Assembly: GCA_029255685.2 (NCBI GenBank)
Contig: CM055312.2
Coordinates: 82,218,369 to 82,282,368, forward strand
Source of the DNA: Silene conica
Lineage: Eukaryota > Streptophyta > Magnoliopsida > Caryophyllales > Caryophyllaceae
Direction: 5' to 3'
DNA: 64,000 nt
Shown here piece after piece: positions 63,085 through 64,000 of this stretch (positions are counted from its first letter, which is position 1; each line of letters begins with the position of its first letter). A program made the position numbers and the translations under genes. The notes below the pieces were generated by a model. That model ran no database searches. It saw nothing but the letters and a program-made list of their open reading frames with translations, and was not told where the DNA came from.

Positions 63085-63213
63085 TCGATCGACCAGGTGA
63101 TGCGGTCGGTCGACCGGTTATCGGGCCTGGTGGACTTCAGTCTTCGTAAGTTGAATTCTGGGTTTGAGATAACAGGTACCTTGGTCGACCGACCAGGGTA
63201 GTCGGTCGGTCGA
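63085..63213 (-). promoter_or_regulatory. phased TCGRYCGA array F (two pairs, 21-bp spacing)
   Basis: Octamers start at 63085 and 63106, and again at 63185 and 63206. Each pair is spaced 21 bp and the pairs are exactly 100 bp apart. The flanks TTGGTCGA(T/C)CGACCAG and CGGTCGGTCGACCGG are longer palindromes. A TATA-like box (reverse strand of 63003-63010) lies 74 bp downstream on the - strand. Confidence 0.82.
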
Positions 63214-63493
63214 CCGGTTTTCCTGTGTGTCAGCCTTGAATTCGTCTCAATTTGATCTTTTGGTCCTCGGGTTGCGCTTTAGGTTGACTCTTCCTCGTTC
63301 CTTGGTTATGTAAAACTCCCGAGGGTAGCAATTTGGTATAAAATCGCCTCTTTTCCGCATAATTTTGCAAAAGAGCATAAAAATACGAAAGTAGACAATT
63401 GTTGGGAAATAAAGGCTAAAACATCGTAAATGAGCGCTAAAATGCGTGTTAAAATAGATGTAAAACATCATAAAATAGACACGCATCACTTCC

Positions 63494-64000
63494 ACTTGCC
63501 AACACCAAAATAATTCATATACCCGACGTCGTCAAGTTTACCAGCTGACATTAGATTAAGCCGCATATCAGGTACATGTCTCACATCTTTCAACATAAGC
63601 TTACAACCGGCACTGGTCACCAGTTGAATATCTCCTAAGCCAACAATTTTGCTTGTGACTTGATTTCCCATTTTCACCGTACCAAAATCACCTTTCTTGT
63701 AGGATGAAAATAACCATTCATGTGGGGTGATGTGAATAGATGCACTTGAATCGACAATCCATAGGCTTTCATCAAAAGCTAGATTGAGATAATTGTCTTC
63801 TCCTATTATAAATATATCGGTTTCATCCTCAATCGCAACAACGCTGGTGCTTGGCTCTTCTTTCTTCTTTGGGTCAATTTGATCCGACTTGACCGTACCA
63901 TTTTTCTGGTCTCTTTTCAAATTCCGACATTCGGGTTTTCTATGACCCGGTTTACCACAATAAACAAGTGACGCTAGCTCTAGAACGAGATTTGGATAGT
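63494..64000 (-). pseudogene. copia gag zinc knuckle and protease
   Basis: The - strand reads YCGKPGHRKPEC at about 63966-63930, a CCHC zinc knuckle whose first Cys is out of frame. The protease follows with WIVDSSASIHITPHEW, where the usual catalytic D-S-G-A is D-S-S-A. GLGDIQL and DVRHVPDMRLNLMSAGKL come next. Conserved spacing identifies it, but the Gly-to-Ser change in the active-site triad and the broken knuckle point to decay. The window ends inside gag. Confidence 0.88.

Larger units (their letters stand above)
61912..63488 (-). mobile_element. solo LTR, 1577 bp, TGAT...ATCA termini, inside copia pol
   Basis: A perfect 5-bp target duplication CTTCC flanks it (61907-61911 and 63489-63493). 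On the - strand it begins TGATGCGTGTCTATTTTA and ends GACGGGTATCA. A TTGTGGTTCGACCC-like phrase near its 3' end resembles Tat-type LTRs, as in the solo LTR at 32525. It carries two phased TCGRYCGA groups. No internal domain. It splits the copia reading frame between protease and integrase. Confidence 0.9.
54369..64000 (-). mobile_element. Ty1/copia retrotransposon, 3' LTR to gag, degraded, runs off the window
   Basis: On the - strand the order is gag zinc knuckle, protease, integrase, reverse transcriptase, RNase H, purine tract, LTR, which is the copia order (integrase before RT). The 3' LTR begins TGTTGGGTTATTC at 59087 after the tract AGAAGGGGGAGATT and ends at 54369 (CCCAACA). It is split by a CACTA element. 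A solo LTR at 61912-63488 splits the pol region. Several stops and an altered protease site show that it is dead. The 5' LTR would lie beyond 64000. Confidence 0.92.

Overview
The window is nuclear DNA from a eudicot plant. It holds three intron-rich housekeeping genes of angiosperm type, and the rest is mostly nested transposable elements. Two subterminal and TIR sequence styles remind me of Caryophyllales genomes, but that is only an impression; species cannot be fixed from the sequence alone.

Genes. (1) 300-5051, + strand: chloroplast D-glycerate 3-kinase (GLYK), 12 exons, 423 aa, the last enzyme of photorespiration. (2) 13260-28485, - strand: NAA15, the auxiliary (ribosome-anchoring) subunit of the NatA N-terminal acetyltransferase, 26 exons, 893 aa, complete from start to stop. 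(3) 42785-45561, + strand: a TrmL/SpoU-type tRNA 2'-O-methyltransferase with a transit-peptide-like N-terminus, 7 exons, 258 aa. All three were assembled exon by exon, with reading phase closing at every junction and GT/AG borders. GLYK and NAA15 are convergent neighbours. From memory their Arabidopsis orthologues also lie a few loci apart on chromosome 1, so the block is probably old.

Transposon landscape. Between GLYK and NAA15 lie a 3.5 kb hAT element (8-bp target duplication) with a broken transposase, a possible SINE and a 1.3 kb PIF/Harbinger element (TAA duplication). From 29.6 to 42.6 kb is a nest: a Ty3-type 5' LTR with primer-binding site, a solo LTR inserted behind it, Stowaway and Tourist MITEs, and a 6.4 kb CACTA element that itself contains a solo LTR and a Helitron end. 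From 47.5 to 54.3 kb there are LTR fragments, a tiny LTR element carrying both a TRIM and a hAT MITE, and a Helitron end whose flank contains two copies of a chloroplast RNA-binding-protein exon, one of them split by another hAT insertion. From 54.4 kb to the window end is a Ty1/copia element on the - strand. A 4.2 kb CACTA element (TNP2 and Ulp1-like pieces) sits in its 3' LTR, and a 1.6 kb solo LTR sits between its protease and integrase.

Most unusual signal. Five LTRs, including two families with different termini, carry short arrays of a CpG-rich palindromic octamer, TCGRYCGA. The copies are spaced at exactly 19 bp in the TGTAAYACC-type LTRs and exactly 21 bp in the TGAT-type LTR. In the two best-preserved 19-bp arrays the promoter-proximal unit lies 32-33 bp upstream of a TATA box. 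This looks like a helically phased promoter element shared by unrelated retrotransposons. A second motif theme is that both CACTA elements have subterminal arrays built on AACGGTT, the core of plant MYB/MSA sites. No rRNA, tRNA or CRISPR features were seen.
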